From positions 124,001-188,000 of the forward strand of contig JAHHGX010000068.1 of NCBI GenBank assembly GCA_019359675.1: DNA of 64,000 bases, written 5' to 3'. Below are positions 40,542 to 49,172 of this stretch, piece by piece. The notes beneath the pieces were generated by a model that searched no databases, had not been told where the DNA came from, and saw nothing but the letters and a program-made list of their open reading frames with translations. Position numbers and translations under genes: made by a program. This stretch comes from Calothrix sp. FI2-JRJ7 (GTDB lineage Bacteria > Cyanobacteriota > Cyanobacteriia > Cyanobacteriales > Nostocaceae). Each line of letters opens with the position of its first letter. Within the stretch, counting starts at the first letter, position 1.

Positions 40542-43013
40542 ATGAGTAAAACTCCTTCCCTGAAATCTCAGCAATTTCGAGTGACTGGCATGGACTGCGG
40601 AAGCTGCGCTTCTACGGTTGAAGCGGCTTTGCAGCAGTTAAAGGGAGTTACAGAAGTCTCAGTTAGTTTTGCTACTGATAAAGTAAAGTTATCTTACGAC
40701 CCAGACTTAATAGGAGAACAAGCGATTTACGACCGAATTACAGCTTTGGGTTATAAAGTTGAAACAATTCCTGAAGCGGTAAGTAAAGCACATTCTCATA
40801 CCTGTAGTTGCGACCATAAGCAGCACGAACACAAACATCATGCTCCAAATATGGCACTCCTAGGCGCCACAATGGACGCGAAAATTGCTGGTATGGACTG
40901 TGGAAGCTGCGCCAAAACTGTAGAAGCAGGTTTGAGACAACTTATAGGTGTGCATAACGTCAGTGTTAATTTTGCAACAGAACGTTTGCAATTGTCATAT
41001 GACCCACAGTTAGTACAAGAACAAATAATCTATGACCGTATTAAAAAATTAGGTTATACGGTTGAGCAGTCTTCTGAGCATAGTCATACACAAGACAAGC
41101 CCAAACCTACACAACAAACGACAACAAGCTGGAAATTCTTTTTTTATAACCGTCGTGGGCAAAGTGTAATTTTAGCGGGTATTGGATTGGTTTTAGGTTT
41201 GATAGTCCAAAATTTACCATTGTCTATTTGGGTTGCACGCGCGTTTTATGGTTTAGGAATTATTGTTGCTGGTTATCCTGTAGCGCGCGCGGGTTTGTTT
41301 GAGTTACGTTTACGACGTGCTGATATGAATTTACTCATGAGTATTTCAGTTATCGGCGCCATTATTCTGGGAGACTGGTTTGAAGCAGCTTTAGTAGTTT
41401 TCCTATTTTCCTTGGGTAGTACATTACAACTTTTTAGTATTGGTCGTACCCGCAATGCAATTCGCGCTTTGATGGACTTAACACCAGCAACTGCAACTGT
41501 AAAACGTAATGGCAGAGAAGAAACAGTAAGTATTGAAAGCGTTCAAATTAACGAAGTTATCACAATTCGACCGGGACAGCGCATAGCATTAGATGGGTTG
41601 GTCGTTTCTGGTAGTAGCGCTGTTGACCAATCACCAATTACAGGAGAATCAATACCTGAAGATAAAGAAATTGGTGATACAGTCTATGCAGGGACAATGA
41701 ATCAAACCGGATTTTTAGAAGTCAAAGTTACTCATACAGCAAACGATACTACAGTCGCCAAAATTATTCACTTAGTCGAACAAGCACAAGAAAGTCGGGC
41801 GCCCTCACAACAATGGGTAGATAAATTTGCAGCTGTCTATACACCGATTGTAATTTTAGTAGCGTTAGCCATTGCCTTAATTCCACCCCTAGCATTTGCC
41901 CAATCATTTAATGTATGGGTATATCGAGCGTTAGTGATGTTAGTAATTGCTTGTCCGTGTTCATTAGTAATTTCTACTCCTGTTTCTATAGTTAGTGCAA
42001 TAGGCGCCGCAACTCGTAACGGCGTACTATTTAAAGGTGGTCATGCATTAGAAACAGCCGGAAGGTTACACACTTTAGCATTCGATAAAACAGGTACAAT
42101 TACGCGCGGATTACCACTTGTCCAAAAAATTTATAACACCGATAAAATTAGTGCAGAAATGGTGCTGTTAATAGCTGCATCGTTAGAAGTGCAATCTGAA
42201 CATCCTTTAGCAAAAGCAATAGTTACAGAAGCAAAAAGTAAATGTTTGGATTTAGTGGCGCCTGATAAGTTTAAATCATTTACAGGACAAGGAATTTGGG
42301 CAAGCTTAGGAGAACAAATTTATGTAGTTGGCAATCGTCGTCTGTTCAAAGAAGTTGGAATTCCAATTTCAACTCAAGCCGAATATATATTAAATCAAAT
42401 TGAAACCCTTGGACAAACCCCTGTGTTAGTAGGGAATAACTTTGAATTTTTAGGCGCCATTGCATTGGCAGATGGATTAAGGTTAGAAGCAAGTGAAGCA
42501 CTACGTCAACTTAAACGACTTGGACTAAAACAATTAGTAATGCTAACGGGAGACAGAAATACAGTAGCTCAACAAATAGCTCAATCTTTAGGAATTAACG
42601 AGTATCGCGCGGAACTCCTACCGCAAGATAAACTAAATGAAATCCAGCAATTGCGAACTACAGGAATTGTTGGTATGGTTGGCGATGGTATAAACGATGC
42701 CCCCGCATTAGCTGCTGCCGATATTAGTTTTGCGCTAGGTACAATAGATATTGCCTTAGAAACCGCAGATGTAGTACTTGCAGGAAGTGACTTGAGAAAA
42801 CTTCCTTACGCAGTTGAATTAAGTCGTCGCACCGTATCTGTCATTCAACAAAACGTAGCGTTTTCATTATTAACCAAAGCATTATTCTTATTACTAGCCA
42901 CATTCGGCTTTGTCGGACTAGCAGTTGCAGTTCTTGCAGATACTGGAAGCTCTCTCCTAGTGACAGCGAATGGAATGCGATTGTTTAAAGTTAAGTTTGA
43001 TACTGTGTCTTAA
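40542..43013 (+). CDS. Zinc/cadmium/lead-translocating P1B-type ATPase (ZiaA/ZntA-like)
   Basis: An 823-residue P-type ATPase with two N-terminal HMA domains (GMDCGSC at Cys19/22 and Cys120/123). A His/Cys-rich linker (HSHTCSCDHKQHEHKHH) joins them, and a second histidine patch precedes the first membrane helix. CPC is at 471-473 and phosphorylated Asp515 is in DKTGT. The TM8 motif 'LADTGSSLLVTANGMRL' has the Asp-Gly typical of P1B-2 (Zn/Cd/Pb) pumps. Start: the ATG at 40,542 rather than a GTG ten codons earlier; neither has a strong ribosome site. The SmtB-type operator in front agrees with Zn/Cd control. A doubled HMA domain is less common than one. Confidence 0.93.
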   Translation: MSKTPSLKSQQFRVTGMDCGSCASTVEAALQQLKGVTEVSVSFATDKVKLSYDPDLIGEQAIYDRITALGYKVETIPEAVSKAHSHTCSCDHKQHEHKHHAPNMALLGATMDAKIAGMDCGSCAKTVEAGLRQLIGVHNVSVNFATERLQLSYDPQLVQEQIIYDRIKKLGYTVEQSSEHSHTQDKPKPTQQTTTSWKFFFYNRRGQSVILAGIGLVLGLIVQNLPLSIWVARAFYGLGIIVAGYPVARAGLFELRLRRADMNLLMSISVIGAIILGDWFEAALVVFLFSLGSTLQLFSIGRTRNAIRALMDLTPATATVKRNGREETVSIESVQINEVITIRPGQRIALDGLVVSGSSAVDQSPITGESIPEDKEIGDTVYAGTMNQTGFLEVKVTHTANDTTVAKIIHLVEQAQESRAPSQQWVDKFAAVYTPIVILVALAIALIPPLAFAQSFNVWVYRALVMLVIACPCSLVISTPVSIVSAIGAATRNGVLFKGGHALETAGRLHTLAFDKTGTITRGLPLVQKIYNTDKISAEMVLLIAASLEVQSEHPLAKAIVTEAKSKCLDLVAPDKFKSFTGQGIWASLGEQIYVVGNRRLFKEVGIPISTQAEYILNQIETLGQTPVLVGNNFEFLGAIALADGLRLEASEALRQLKRLGLKQLVMLTGDRNTVAQQIAQSLGINEYRAELLPQDKLNEIQQLRTTGIVGMVGDGINDAPALAAADISFALGTIDIALETADVVLAGSDLRKLPYAVELSRRTVSVIQQNVAFSLLTKALFLLLATFGFVGLAVAVLADTGSSLLVTANGMRLFKVKFDTVS

Positions 43014-43083
43014 TTCTTTCTTTGTGCCCTTTGTGGTTCATTCTTCTTACCCACTAAAATTAATTTTTACCTTATTAGGCGCA

Positions 43084-43111
43084 GTAGAGACCGAATTAAT
43101 ACGGTCTTTAC
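43084..43111. repeat. Degenerate GTAGAGAC-family palindrome
   Basis: 28 bases with GTAGAGACCG and CGGTCTTTAC arms around 'aattaata'. It has the same length and layout as the perfect copies. Confidence 0.65.
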
Positions 43112-43250
43112 AGAGAGGAGAGCAAGAAAAATTAAGAATCGGCGCCTATCCTCTAGAATTAGTGACATAGACAAATTATAAATTTTATGTACTACTTTGC
43201 ATACGATTATGCTTGATTTATTTTCTATTATAATTATCATTAGATCGACC

Positions 43251-43312
43251 ACACCGAGTTCGTTGCTCCTGGTTCGACTTCGTTAACGTCCGTCAAAGCA
43301 CTTACTCGGTGT
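43251..43312. promoter_or_regulatory. Spaced inverted repeat upstream of the toxin-antitoxin pair
   Basis: ACACCGAGT (43,251-43,259) and ACTCGGTGT (43,304-43,312) lie 44 bases apart. A TATACT box follows at 43,313-43,318 and the toxin start at 43,350. It may be the autoregulatory operator of the pair or a repeat remnant. Confidence 0.4.
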
Positions 43313-43349
43313 TATACTCTTGTGAAGGTGTGTATTTAGAGTCACAATA

Positions 43350-43727
43350 ATGGTGTGGAATGTTGAGTTTCATGAAGTTTTTAGGGAGGAATTTAGGAAT
43401 CTACCAGAGGATGTACAAACCGAATTAATTGCTAAAGCACAATTACTAGAGGAATTTGGCTCTCAACTAGGCAGACCGTCTGTAGACACCCTTAACGGCT
43501 CAAAATATTCTAACATGAAGGAATTACGGTTTAAAGCTTCTGATGGTGTTTGGCGTGTAGCCTTTGCATTTGACCCTGAGAGAAACGCTATTCTACTGGT
43601 AGCTGGTGATAAGTCGGGAGTAAGTCAAAATTTATTTTATAAACAACTTATAAAAAAAGCTGACGAACGTTATCAAGACCATTTAGCTAAATTAAAGCAA
43701 GACAAATCAAAAAAGGATGAATTGTAA
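43350..43727 (+). CDS. RelE/ParE-superfamily toxin (Gp49/HigB-like)
   Basis: A 125-residue protein of the phage-derived Gp49/HigB-like family of ribosome-dependent mRNA interferases. Recognisable text is 'FREEFRNLPEDVQTELIAKAQLL' (partly shown), 'LGRPSVDTLNGSKYSNMKELRF', 'GVWRVAFAFDP' and 'LLVAGDKSG..QNLFYKQLIKKAD'. It ends in a lysine-rich tail. Toxin-first order followed three bases later by the antitoxin is the usual higBA layout. The toxin looks intact. Confidence 0.88.
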   Translation: MVWNVEFHEVFREEFRNLPEDVQTELIAKAQLLEEFGSQLGRPSVDTLNGSKYSNMKELRFKASDGVWRVAFAFDPERNAILLVAGDKSGVSQNLFYKQLIKKADERYQDHLAKLKQDKSKKDEL

Positions 43728-43730
43728 ATT

Positions 43731-43991
43731 ATGGCAATCCCATTAAAAGACGTAATAAAAGAATTACCAGAGCATCAACAAAAAAACATTGCAATTCGTA
43801 CAGCCGAACTTATAGAAGAAGAAATAAAAAGGCAACAACTTAGACAATTATTTATAATCACTCGTGAACAAACAGGTCAAATTTTAGTTGCTGATCAACA
43901 ACAACCACCTATTAAAGTAGGGTATTACAGCGTTACAAAAGAAAATCTTAGTGGGAACGTAAAACGTAAATCTTTTTTGAAAATAAACTAA
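43731..43991 (+). CDS. HigA-like antitoxin with divergent or damaged C-terminus
   Basis: An 86-residue product. The first half ('MAIPLKDVIKELPEHQQKNI...ELIEEEIKRQQLRQL') is typical of the N-terminus of antitoxins paired with Gp49-like toxins. The expected Xre-type helix-turn-helix with 'TQ..(V/L)A..L...Q..(I/V)S.(I/L)E' is only faintly visible ('TREQTGQILVADQQQ'). The remainder ('YYSVTKENLSGNVKRKSFLKIN') does not match it. Possible causes are a frameshift, internal deletion or real divergence. It is followed by a good terminator. Confidence 0.6.
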   Translation: MAIPLKDVIKELPEHQQKNIAIRTAELIEEEIKRQQLRQLFIITREQTGQILVADQQQPPIKVGYYSVTKENLSGNVKRKSFLKIN

Positions 43992-44007
43992 TTTAAATAA
44001 TATTTTG

Positions 44008-44032
44008 TTCCTAGTCTTTTATAGACTAGGAA
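44008..44032 (+). terminator. Intrinsic terminator after the toxin-antitoxin pair
   Basis: Perfect 10-bp stem TTCCTAGTCT / AGACTAGGAA with a 5-base loop, followed by TATTATTAT. It lies 16 bases after the antitoxin stop codon. Confidence 0.7.
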
Positions 44033-44065
44033 TATTATTATGTAACAAATTAGAGTTATCAGGCA

Positions 44066-44257
44066 TTAACACTCCAAATTTTGGTAAAATTGCTGCATTA
44101 ATTGTGCTGTACTTGGGTCATCAACTTGCCATAACGAAGCAATAGCAGCTTTGGCACCTATTTCTTGCATTCGATAACCAAAACCGAGAATTTCTCTACC
44201 ATCACCAAAACCACCTAACCCAGTTTCGCAAGCACTAAGTACCTGACGGGGCGACAA
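44066..44257 (-). pseudogene. C-terminal fragment of a CHAT-domain protein
   Basis: About 60 codons matching the end of a TPR-CHAT protein: 'VLSACETGLGG.GDGREILGFGY' with the catalytic-type cysteine, then 'GAKAAIASLWQVDDPSTAQLMQQFY'. The TPR part and catalytic His region are missing. Upstream the frame runs into a short GC-rich hairpin (44,246-44,266), so a repeat insertion or deletion removed the rest. It is not closely alike to the intact CHAT protein at 10,836. Confidence 0.8.
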
Positions 44258-44266
44258 GCGCCCCGT
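44246..44266. repeat. ACGGGGCG / CGCCCCGT hairpin at a gene break
   Basis: Perfect 8-base arms with a 5-base loop at the 5' break of the CHAT fragment. G+C is far above its surroundings. Confidence 0.6.
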
Positions 44267-44309
44267 AAACCTTACTATGTATTAAGTTGACCGAATTATG
44301 CTAAAAAAA

Positions 44310-44339
44310 GATAGGTCGGAATTGTCAATAAGACCTATC
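44310..44339 (-). terminator. Orphan intrinsic terminator, minus strand
   Basis: GATAGGTC / GACCTATC stem; read on the minus strand it is followed by seven T. No minus-strand gene lies to its right before the plus-strand gene at 44,485. It therefore either ends an unannotated short RNA starting around 44,390-44,480 or is left over from a lost gene. Confidence 0.6.
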
Positions 44340-44484
44340 TATTGAAAATGTTACCACTATTGTACTCGTTTAAAATCAATGCTTGCTTATCTATTAGTTT
44401 AATTAATTATAGCTGCATACAGTTTGATTACATAAGCAAGCATATTACTTCTTGAAGATAGTAAAAATAGGTAATTTATAGTTT

Positions 44485-45099
44485 ATGCTTCTAAAATACT
44501 ACATCAAACAACAATGCTCTGCGTTTGCTTTACTTGTTACTGCATTTGTCATTTTGCCTTCAGTAGTAGCCGCATTTAACATATATTTCTATAATAGTAA
44601 AAACAAGCTAAAATCGGCTGATGCGGCAATTGTACTGGGAGCAGAAGTTTGGCAAGACGAACTATCTCCTGTTTTTAGAGAACGAATTAACCATGCAATC
44701 AATCTATATAACAAAGGCAAGGTTAGTAGTATAATTTTTACTGGTGGAATTGGCGAAGATAAACATATCGCAGAAGCAACCGTTGGTAAGCGTTATGCGA
44801 TAGCGCGCGGAGTCAAAGAATCAGATATTTTAATTGAAACTAAATCTCAAACAACTCTCCAAAACCTCAAAAATGCAAAAAAAGTTGCGTCGAGGCAAGA
44901 TTTGTCTAAGTTTATCATTGTCAGCGACCCCTTACATTTAAAACGAGCCACATTAATGGCACGAGATTTAGGTATGAATGCATATCCGTCTGCTACACCT
45001 ACTACCCGCTACCAAAGTATGGAAAGTAAGCTGAAGTTTTTGGTACGAGAAACCTCTGCCTACTTCTTTTACTTGATGTCTAAAATTTCGTTATTCTAA
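44485..45099 (+). CDS. YdcF/SanA-like (DUF218) membrane protein
   Basis: A 204-residue protein with one N-terminal membrane helix (about 12-33) and a DUF218 domain. Features are 'ADAAIVLGAEVWQDELSPVFRERINHAINLY' (partly), 'IIFTGGIGEDKH.AEA', 'ILIETKSQTTLQNLKNAKK' and 'FIIVSDPLHLKRA'. These are the conserved blocks of the YdcF/SanA/ElyC family. Members affect envelope integrity and polysaccharide carrier metabolism; the reaction is not known. The domain probably faces the periplasm. It is monocistronic. Confidence 0.85.
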   Translation: MLLKYYIKQQCSAFALLVTAFVILPSVVAAFNIYFYNSKNKLKSADAAIVLGAEVWQDELSPVFRERINHAINLYNKGKVSSIIFTGGIGEDKHIAEATVGKRYAIARGVKESDILIETKSQTTLQNLKNAKKVASRQDLSKFIIVSDPLHLKRATLMARDLGMNAYPSATPTTRYQSMESKLKFLVRETSAYFFYLMSKISLF

Positions 45100-45100
45100 A

Positions 45101-45319
45101 TTATAATTCGGGATGTAGCCAAATAAACAACCCAGCCGAGGCGCCTGTACCAACAAAGTGAGCTGCAATACCCCTCATATTTGCGATTGCAACAAAGATA
45201 TCTAGAGCGCGAATAATGCGAGTTGGGTCATAAATTGCTACCCCTTGAGGTTGGGCAATAGATTTTGACAACAACACACTTAAACTGCTTACCCATGTAT
45301 TTCCACCAGTTTTCCACTT
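45101..45319 (-). pseudogene. Probable C-terminal fragment of a DUF3611-like membrane protein
   Basis: An open minus-strand frame of 73 codons without a good start, bounded upstream by TAA (45,320-45,322). It reads '...LLSKSIAQPQGVAIYDPTRI' then 'IRALDIFVAIANMRGIAAHF' and 'VGTGASAGLFIWL'. From memory this resembles the last part of cyanobacterial DUF3611 proteins ('QPQG.IYNPTRFIQ.LDIFV..AN...AHF.G'). The N-terminal three quarters are missing. The assignment is tentative. Confidence 0.5.
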
Positions 45320-45439
45320 TTAAGATATATCCTTAAACTTAAACTAGTTTGGTTTGTTAAATAACCCTCACAAGTTACATTTTAACATCATTTCCCATAA
45401 ACTCTATAGTTATAATTCACAGATATTATAGGAGTAAAA

Positions 45440-45958
45440 ATGGTTTTGTATAAGTTAGATAAATACTATCCTGAATATCGCGACGAAACTTTAGCTTATT
45501 TTGATATCAAAGATTTTTATGTTTATGCCAATAATGAGTTAATTGGTTCTGTTACCAATATATTAATTGATGGAGATAATGGTCGTTTCCGTTATTTCGT
45601 CATTGATACGGGCTTTTGGATTTTCAGCATCAAAGTATTGTTGCCTGTTGGTTTGGCAAGTGTAGACTATGACTATAAACGCTTATTGGTTCCAGGATTG
45701 AGACAAGAGCAAATTGATAATTTACCTGAATTTAAAGAAAATTTTGTAATTGATAATGATTATGAGGAGCGAGTCAGAGATGTTTATCGTCCGTTAGTAA
45801 CAATCACTGATTTAAGTGCGTTTTATCACGCTTCTACTTATAATTATACGCTGGAGCCTTATTTTTATGAAGTTAGCGACCGTAATCTCAAAGTGTACGA
45901 GGAAAAGTTGATGAGTAGAAAAAATAGTCATCAAGTAACAAAAACATCAATACAATAG
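45440..45958 (+). CDS. PRC-barrel domain protein
   Basis: A 172-residue soluble protein with a PRC-barrel domain (about 20-110): 'DFYVYANNELIGSVTNILID' - 'GRFRYFVIDTGFWIF..KVLLPVG' - 'DYDYKRLLVPGLRQEQIDNLPEF'. A conserved acidic tail 'DNDYEERVRDVYRP' follows. PRC-barrels bind RNA or proteins; in photosynthetic bacteria they include the H subunit of reaction centres. In cyanobacteria this form is linked to stress proteins. A TAGGAG site precedes the ATG. A paralogue lies 2 kb downstream (48,121). Confidence 0.88.
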   Translation: MVLYKLDKYYPEYRDETLAYFDIKDFYVYANNELIGSVTNILIDGDNGRFRYFVIDTGFWIFSIKVLLPVGLASVDYDYKRLLVPGLRQEQIDNLPEFKENFVIDNDYEERVRDVYRPLVTITDLSAFYHASTYNYTLEPYFYEVSDRNLKVYEEKLMSRKNSHQVTKTSIQ

Positions 45959-46019
45959 CCTACCATTCGCTCTTCTGTATCCTTAAACGGAAGGGGGTTG
46001 GGGGGTTGGGAGGTTAGGT

Positions 46020-47678
46020 TTATTCATCTTTATTTTTATGATTTAATAATGAATTACTAGAACCATTAAAACTATCACTCTGTGCTTGTTTATTCAACAA
46101 AGAAGCTAAAATAGCGGAAATTTTTAATAAAGAATCTTCTAACTTGGGTGAAAGTTCTAAAGGTAAACTTCCTGGATTTAAATGAAGCGAACGTTGAGGA
46201 AAAGGAATTAGAATATTATCGTGTCGGAAATTTTGATCGATTTGAAAGTAGAGGTCGCTTTTTATTTGAAATTGCCTTCGAGGTTTAGATATCCAAACTA
46301 GTAACTGAAAATCTAAATAATCCTCACCAAATGCTTTGACCCAAACCTTTGATGCTGGTTTGTGTAAAACTTCCGAATGACTTTTCGCTGCTTCTAGTAA
46401 TGCAGAACGAACTTGATTCATATTTGAACCATAACCTACACGGATAGGTAACACCAGTCGAGATGCTTGGTTATGACTATTCCAATTTTTAACTTCTTTT
46501 TCTAACAGACGAGAATTTGGCACAATTACCAAAATATCATCAAGGGTGCGGATATGGGTGCTACGAGCATTTAAACGCTCTACTGTTCCCATATGTTCGC
46601 CAATTTCTATAAAATCTCCAATAGTAATTGAGCGTTCAAAAGTAATGACTAAACCACTTACTAATTCTCTGGCAACTCCCTGTAAGCCAAAACCAATCGC
46701 AACACCCAAAATACTGGCAAAAATAGCTAGAGAACTGATATCTAAGCCCCAAATTTGTAGCAGGATAACAGTACCAATAAATATAAAACTATAATTGAAA
46801 ACAACTGCGATAGATTCTTGAACACCTCGACTTACGCTCGTAATTCGTAAAATGCGCGAGCGCAGTAAGTTTGTCACTGCTCCTGCAACACCCAGCAATC
46901 CAAAAAATAAAGCAATTAAAATAAGTATATTGATGACTGAGTAAGATTTAGTACCTAAAGAAACTAGGGGAGATGTTAAACTCATCTTTAGGATGCTTAT
47001 TATGCGCTGACTCCACTCCCGTGTTAATGGAAGTAAGTCTGTAATGTAAATAATTATTCCTACCCATAACCCTGTACGAATTAAGAAAAGTGTCAAGTAC
47101 AAAAGCAATTCTATACCCTTCGGTTGCGCTCCTGTTTCGGGGTCGTTAGCAGCTCTTGGCACTAGCCTTCGTAACCAATATCGCCAAACCCAGCCTAGAA
47201 GTTTATGTATAAATAATGCACTTAATATTGATAAGAAACCAAGTAATATTGCCTGAGTTATATAACTAGCCTTTCGTTCTTGTTGACCTTGTTGTATTGC
47301 CTCTGTAATTATTTGTGCCCAAATTTTCGCTTGTTCTTCTCTCGTTCTACCAGTTGGTATATCTTGTGAGGTAACAGTTAATAAGTGGCGCCCTTGAACT
47401 CGAATAACTGGTAATTGGTTATTTTCTATAATCTCAATTTTTACAGGTTCTCTCGAACGAACCGCCTGCTTCAAGATTAAATTGGCATCAGTGGCACGAT
47501 TTTCTGCACTAACTTTACCTGTGTCACTAACTTTAAATAACTGGCGCCCATCAAGTGTAATCGGAAAATTTGGTAAGGATTGCGCTTGTACAGGCATCAC
47601 TAGCAGAAAACATCCTAATATTACTATCAAACAAATTGTTCTGATAGTAGAATGAATCTGAGAATGATTACAACGCAT
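46020..47678 (-). CDS. MscS-family mechanosensitive ion channel
   Basis: A 552-residue protein. A signal peptide (about 1-32) and a periplasmic domain (about 33-140) with 'TLDGRQLFKV' and 'VRSREPVKIEI' are followed by about five membrane helices. The MscS core has 'LAIFASILGVAIGFGLQGVARELVSGLVI' (partly; pore helix TM3) and the beta domain 'ERSITIGDFIEIGEHMGTVERLNARST'. The C-terminal alpha/beta cage follows and the product ends in a polar tail. It opens at high membrane tension to release osmolytes. The gene stands alone between the two PRC-barrel genes and converges with the first. Confidence 0.9.
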   Translation of the reverse strand: MRCNHSQIHSTIRTICLIVILGCFLLVMPVQAQSLPNFPITLDGRQLFKVSDTGKVSAENRATDANLILKQAVRSREPVKIEIIENNQLPVIRVQGRHLLTVTSQDIPTGRTREEQAKIWAQIITEAIQQGQQERKASYITQAILLGFLSILSALFIHKLLGWVWRYWLRRLVPRAANDPETGAQPKGIELLLYLTLFLIRTGLWVGIIIYITDLLPLTREWSQRIISILKMSLTSPLVSLGTKSYSVINILILIALFFGLLGVAGAVTNLLRSRILRITSVSRGVQESIAVVFNYSFIFIGTVILLQIWGLDISSLAIFASILGVAIGFGLQGVARELVSGLVITFERSITIGDFIEIGEHMGTVERLNARSTHIRTLDDILVIVPNSRLLEKEVKNWNSHNQASRLVLPIRVGYGSNMNQVRSALLEAAKSHSEVLHKPASKVWVKAFGEDYLDFQLLVWISKPRRQFQIKSDLYFQIDQNFRHDNILIPFPQRSLHLNPGSLPLELSPKLEDSLLKISAILASLLNKQAQSDSFNGSSNSLLNHKNKDE

Positions 47679-47806
47679 ATAGAATTAGAGTGTTACTAAA
47701 AAAGCTAGTCACTATAATATTAACAAAAGTTAAAATTTTATATATCTACCAAAAAGGGGTATTTTTATGTATACTAATTGCTACTTTGGTTATAGATTTA
47801 CACACT

Positions 47807-48073
47807 TTATACCAAAGCTGCTTCTACTTGATCGGCTAGTTTCTGAGAGTTAAAGGGTTTACTAATTATAGCTTTAATGCCCAGTTCGGCAAATAAAGCT
47901 TTGTTATCAGTACGTCCTCTAGCTGTTAGTAGAATCACAGGAATATGCTTAGTTATTGGATTTGCTTTTAGCTTTTGAACTGTTGCTGTTCCGTCCATAT
48001 CAGGCATCATTACATCTAAGGGGATGGCATCGGGTTGAGCAGTTTGAGCCAAAAGCAGTCCTTCATTACCACA
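47807..48073 (-). pseudogene. Truncated response-regulator receiver domain
   Basis: About 88 codons covering the second two thirds of a receiver: the phospho-acceptor region 'LDVMMPDMDG', 'HIPVILLTARG', and the conserved Lys in 'IISKPFNSQKLADQV'. The first beta strand and acidic pair are missing, and a TAA stands in frame just upstream (about 48,074). Starts would have to be TTG. The fragment cannot form a working receiver. The PRC-barrel gene starts divergently just beyond it. Confidence 0.75.
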
Positions 48074-48120
48074 TTAGTATTCGCTTTTTATTGAGATACT
48101 TGTACAAATTTGGAGAGATT

Positions 48121-48687
48121 ATGGCATTATTAAAAATAGAGGATTTTCATCCTAATTATGGTCAAGTTTTTTCTGGGAATGGTAACATTGTTAATTTCGT
48201 TGTTTATTCTGATATTACAAATGAAAAAATCGGCGCCGTTAAAGACATATTAGTTGATGAGCATGACGGTAGCTTTCGATATCTGATTGTTGATTTAGGC
48301 TTTTGCATTTTTGGCAAGCAAGTTTTATTGCCTATAGGTCGCTCTCGCATTGATTATTCCCAACAGCGGATCTATACCAAAGGTCTAACGAAAGAGCAGG
48401 CAGAACATTTGCCACAGTTCACTAAAGAATTGCAGATTGATGATGATTACGAAGAGCGAGTGAGAACAGGTTATCGAGACAGCACTAGTTTTGACCCTAT
48501 TTATACTGTAGACCCATTAGGAAATCCAATTGCACCGACTGTTCCCTATGGGCCGATGGCTTTGAATGAAGTTGCAGCACTATCGGTTCCCCATACTGAT
48601 GAAAGGACAATTAATATTCCAGAATCAGGGAATCTGCCGTTTGACCGGTCTCCTGTTAACAGGAGACAAATAATCATCAACAGCTAG
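48121..48687 (+). CDS. PRC-barrel domain protein, paralogue
   Basis: A 188-residue paralogue of the 45,440 product. It shares 'GAVKDILVDEHDGSFRYLIV' , 'FGKQVLLPIGRSRIDYSQQRI', 'LTKEQAEHLPQF' and 'DDDYEERVRTGYR'. The C-terminus is longer and rich in Pro/Asn. The ATG at 48,121 is preceded by GGAGAG, which decides the start against a long upstream open frame antisense to the receiver fragment. Function as for its paralogue; likely stress-related. Confidence 0.88.
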   Translation: MALLKIEDFHPNYGQVFSGNGNIVNFVVYSDITNEKIGAVKDILVDEHDGSFRYLIVDLGFCIFGKQVLLPIGRSRIDYSQQRIYTKGLTKEQAEHLPQFTKELQIDDDYEERVRTGYRDSTSFDPIYTVDPLGNPIAPTVPYGPMALNEVAALSVPHTDERTINIPESGNLPFDRSPVNRRQIIINS

Positions 48688-48709
48688 CTGATATAAAATT
48701 CGTGGAGTG

Positions 48710-48910
48710 TTAGAAACTGCTGTAATATAACTTAATAAAACTCCACTCACACACCCATATCTCTTTCCCACCCAACGCAAAATGCATACTTGCGGCAGTT
48801 CCTAACCAAATTAGCGAACCACTCAGCCCAAAGGTGCCTGTTTCCAAGCTATTCAAACTTCGTTCTAATTTCGGCGCCTGATTATTTCTGCTAGGTGTGG
48901 AAGTAGACAT
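48710..48910 (-). pseudogene. N-terminal fragment, probably of a membrane transporter
   Basis: A 66-codon frame starting 'MSTSTPSRNNQAPKLERSLN' and continuing 'SLETGTFGLSGSLIWLGTAASMHFALG'. From memory this resembles the first part of cyanobacterial amino-acid-permease-like proteins, which continue with many more membrane helices. Here the frame changes character after residue ~47 ('KEIWVCEWSFIKLYYSSF') and stops. Likely a remnant; family assignment weak. Confidence 0.45.
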
Positions 48911-49172
48911 ATGTTTAATTTTATACGTAAAATATTGCTGTATTATATGCTTAAAAATTACTGTTTTTTACCTGCTTTACCCTAAAAAAGGAAATTTTAC
49001 AGTTCATTTGCAATATTTAAGTTTTAAAATCATCAGTAGAGTCAAATGTAAAATTATATTGTGGGATGTTGTCTTGTAGGATGGACGTTTTAAGCGAGTC
49101 CTGATATCAAAGGGCGTTTGCTTGGATGCCCACCTCACAAGATCGTTAATTTAATTTTTGGAAATCTTTAAT

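Larger units (their letters stand above)
43014..43349. other. Intergenic region with repeat fragments and a spaced inverted repeat
   Basis: Holds 'tttgtggttcattctt' dispersed words, a degenerate GTAGAGAC palindrome (43,084-43,111) and 9-base inverted arms at 43,251-43,259 and 43,304-43,312 before the toxin gene. No gene is supported. Confidence 0.55.

Noticed and set aside
47956-48120. 55-codon N-terminal extension of the second PRC-barrel protein
   Set aside because: The extension is antisense to the receiver fragment. The GGAGAG site and the paralogue's length support the start at 48,121.
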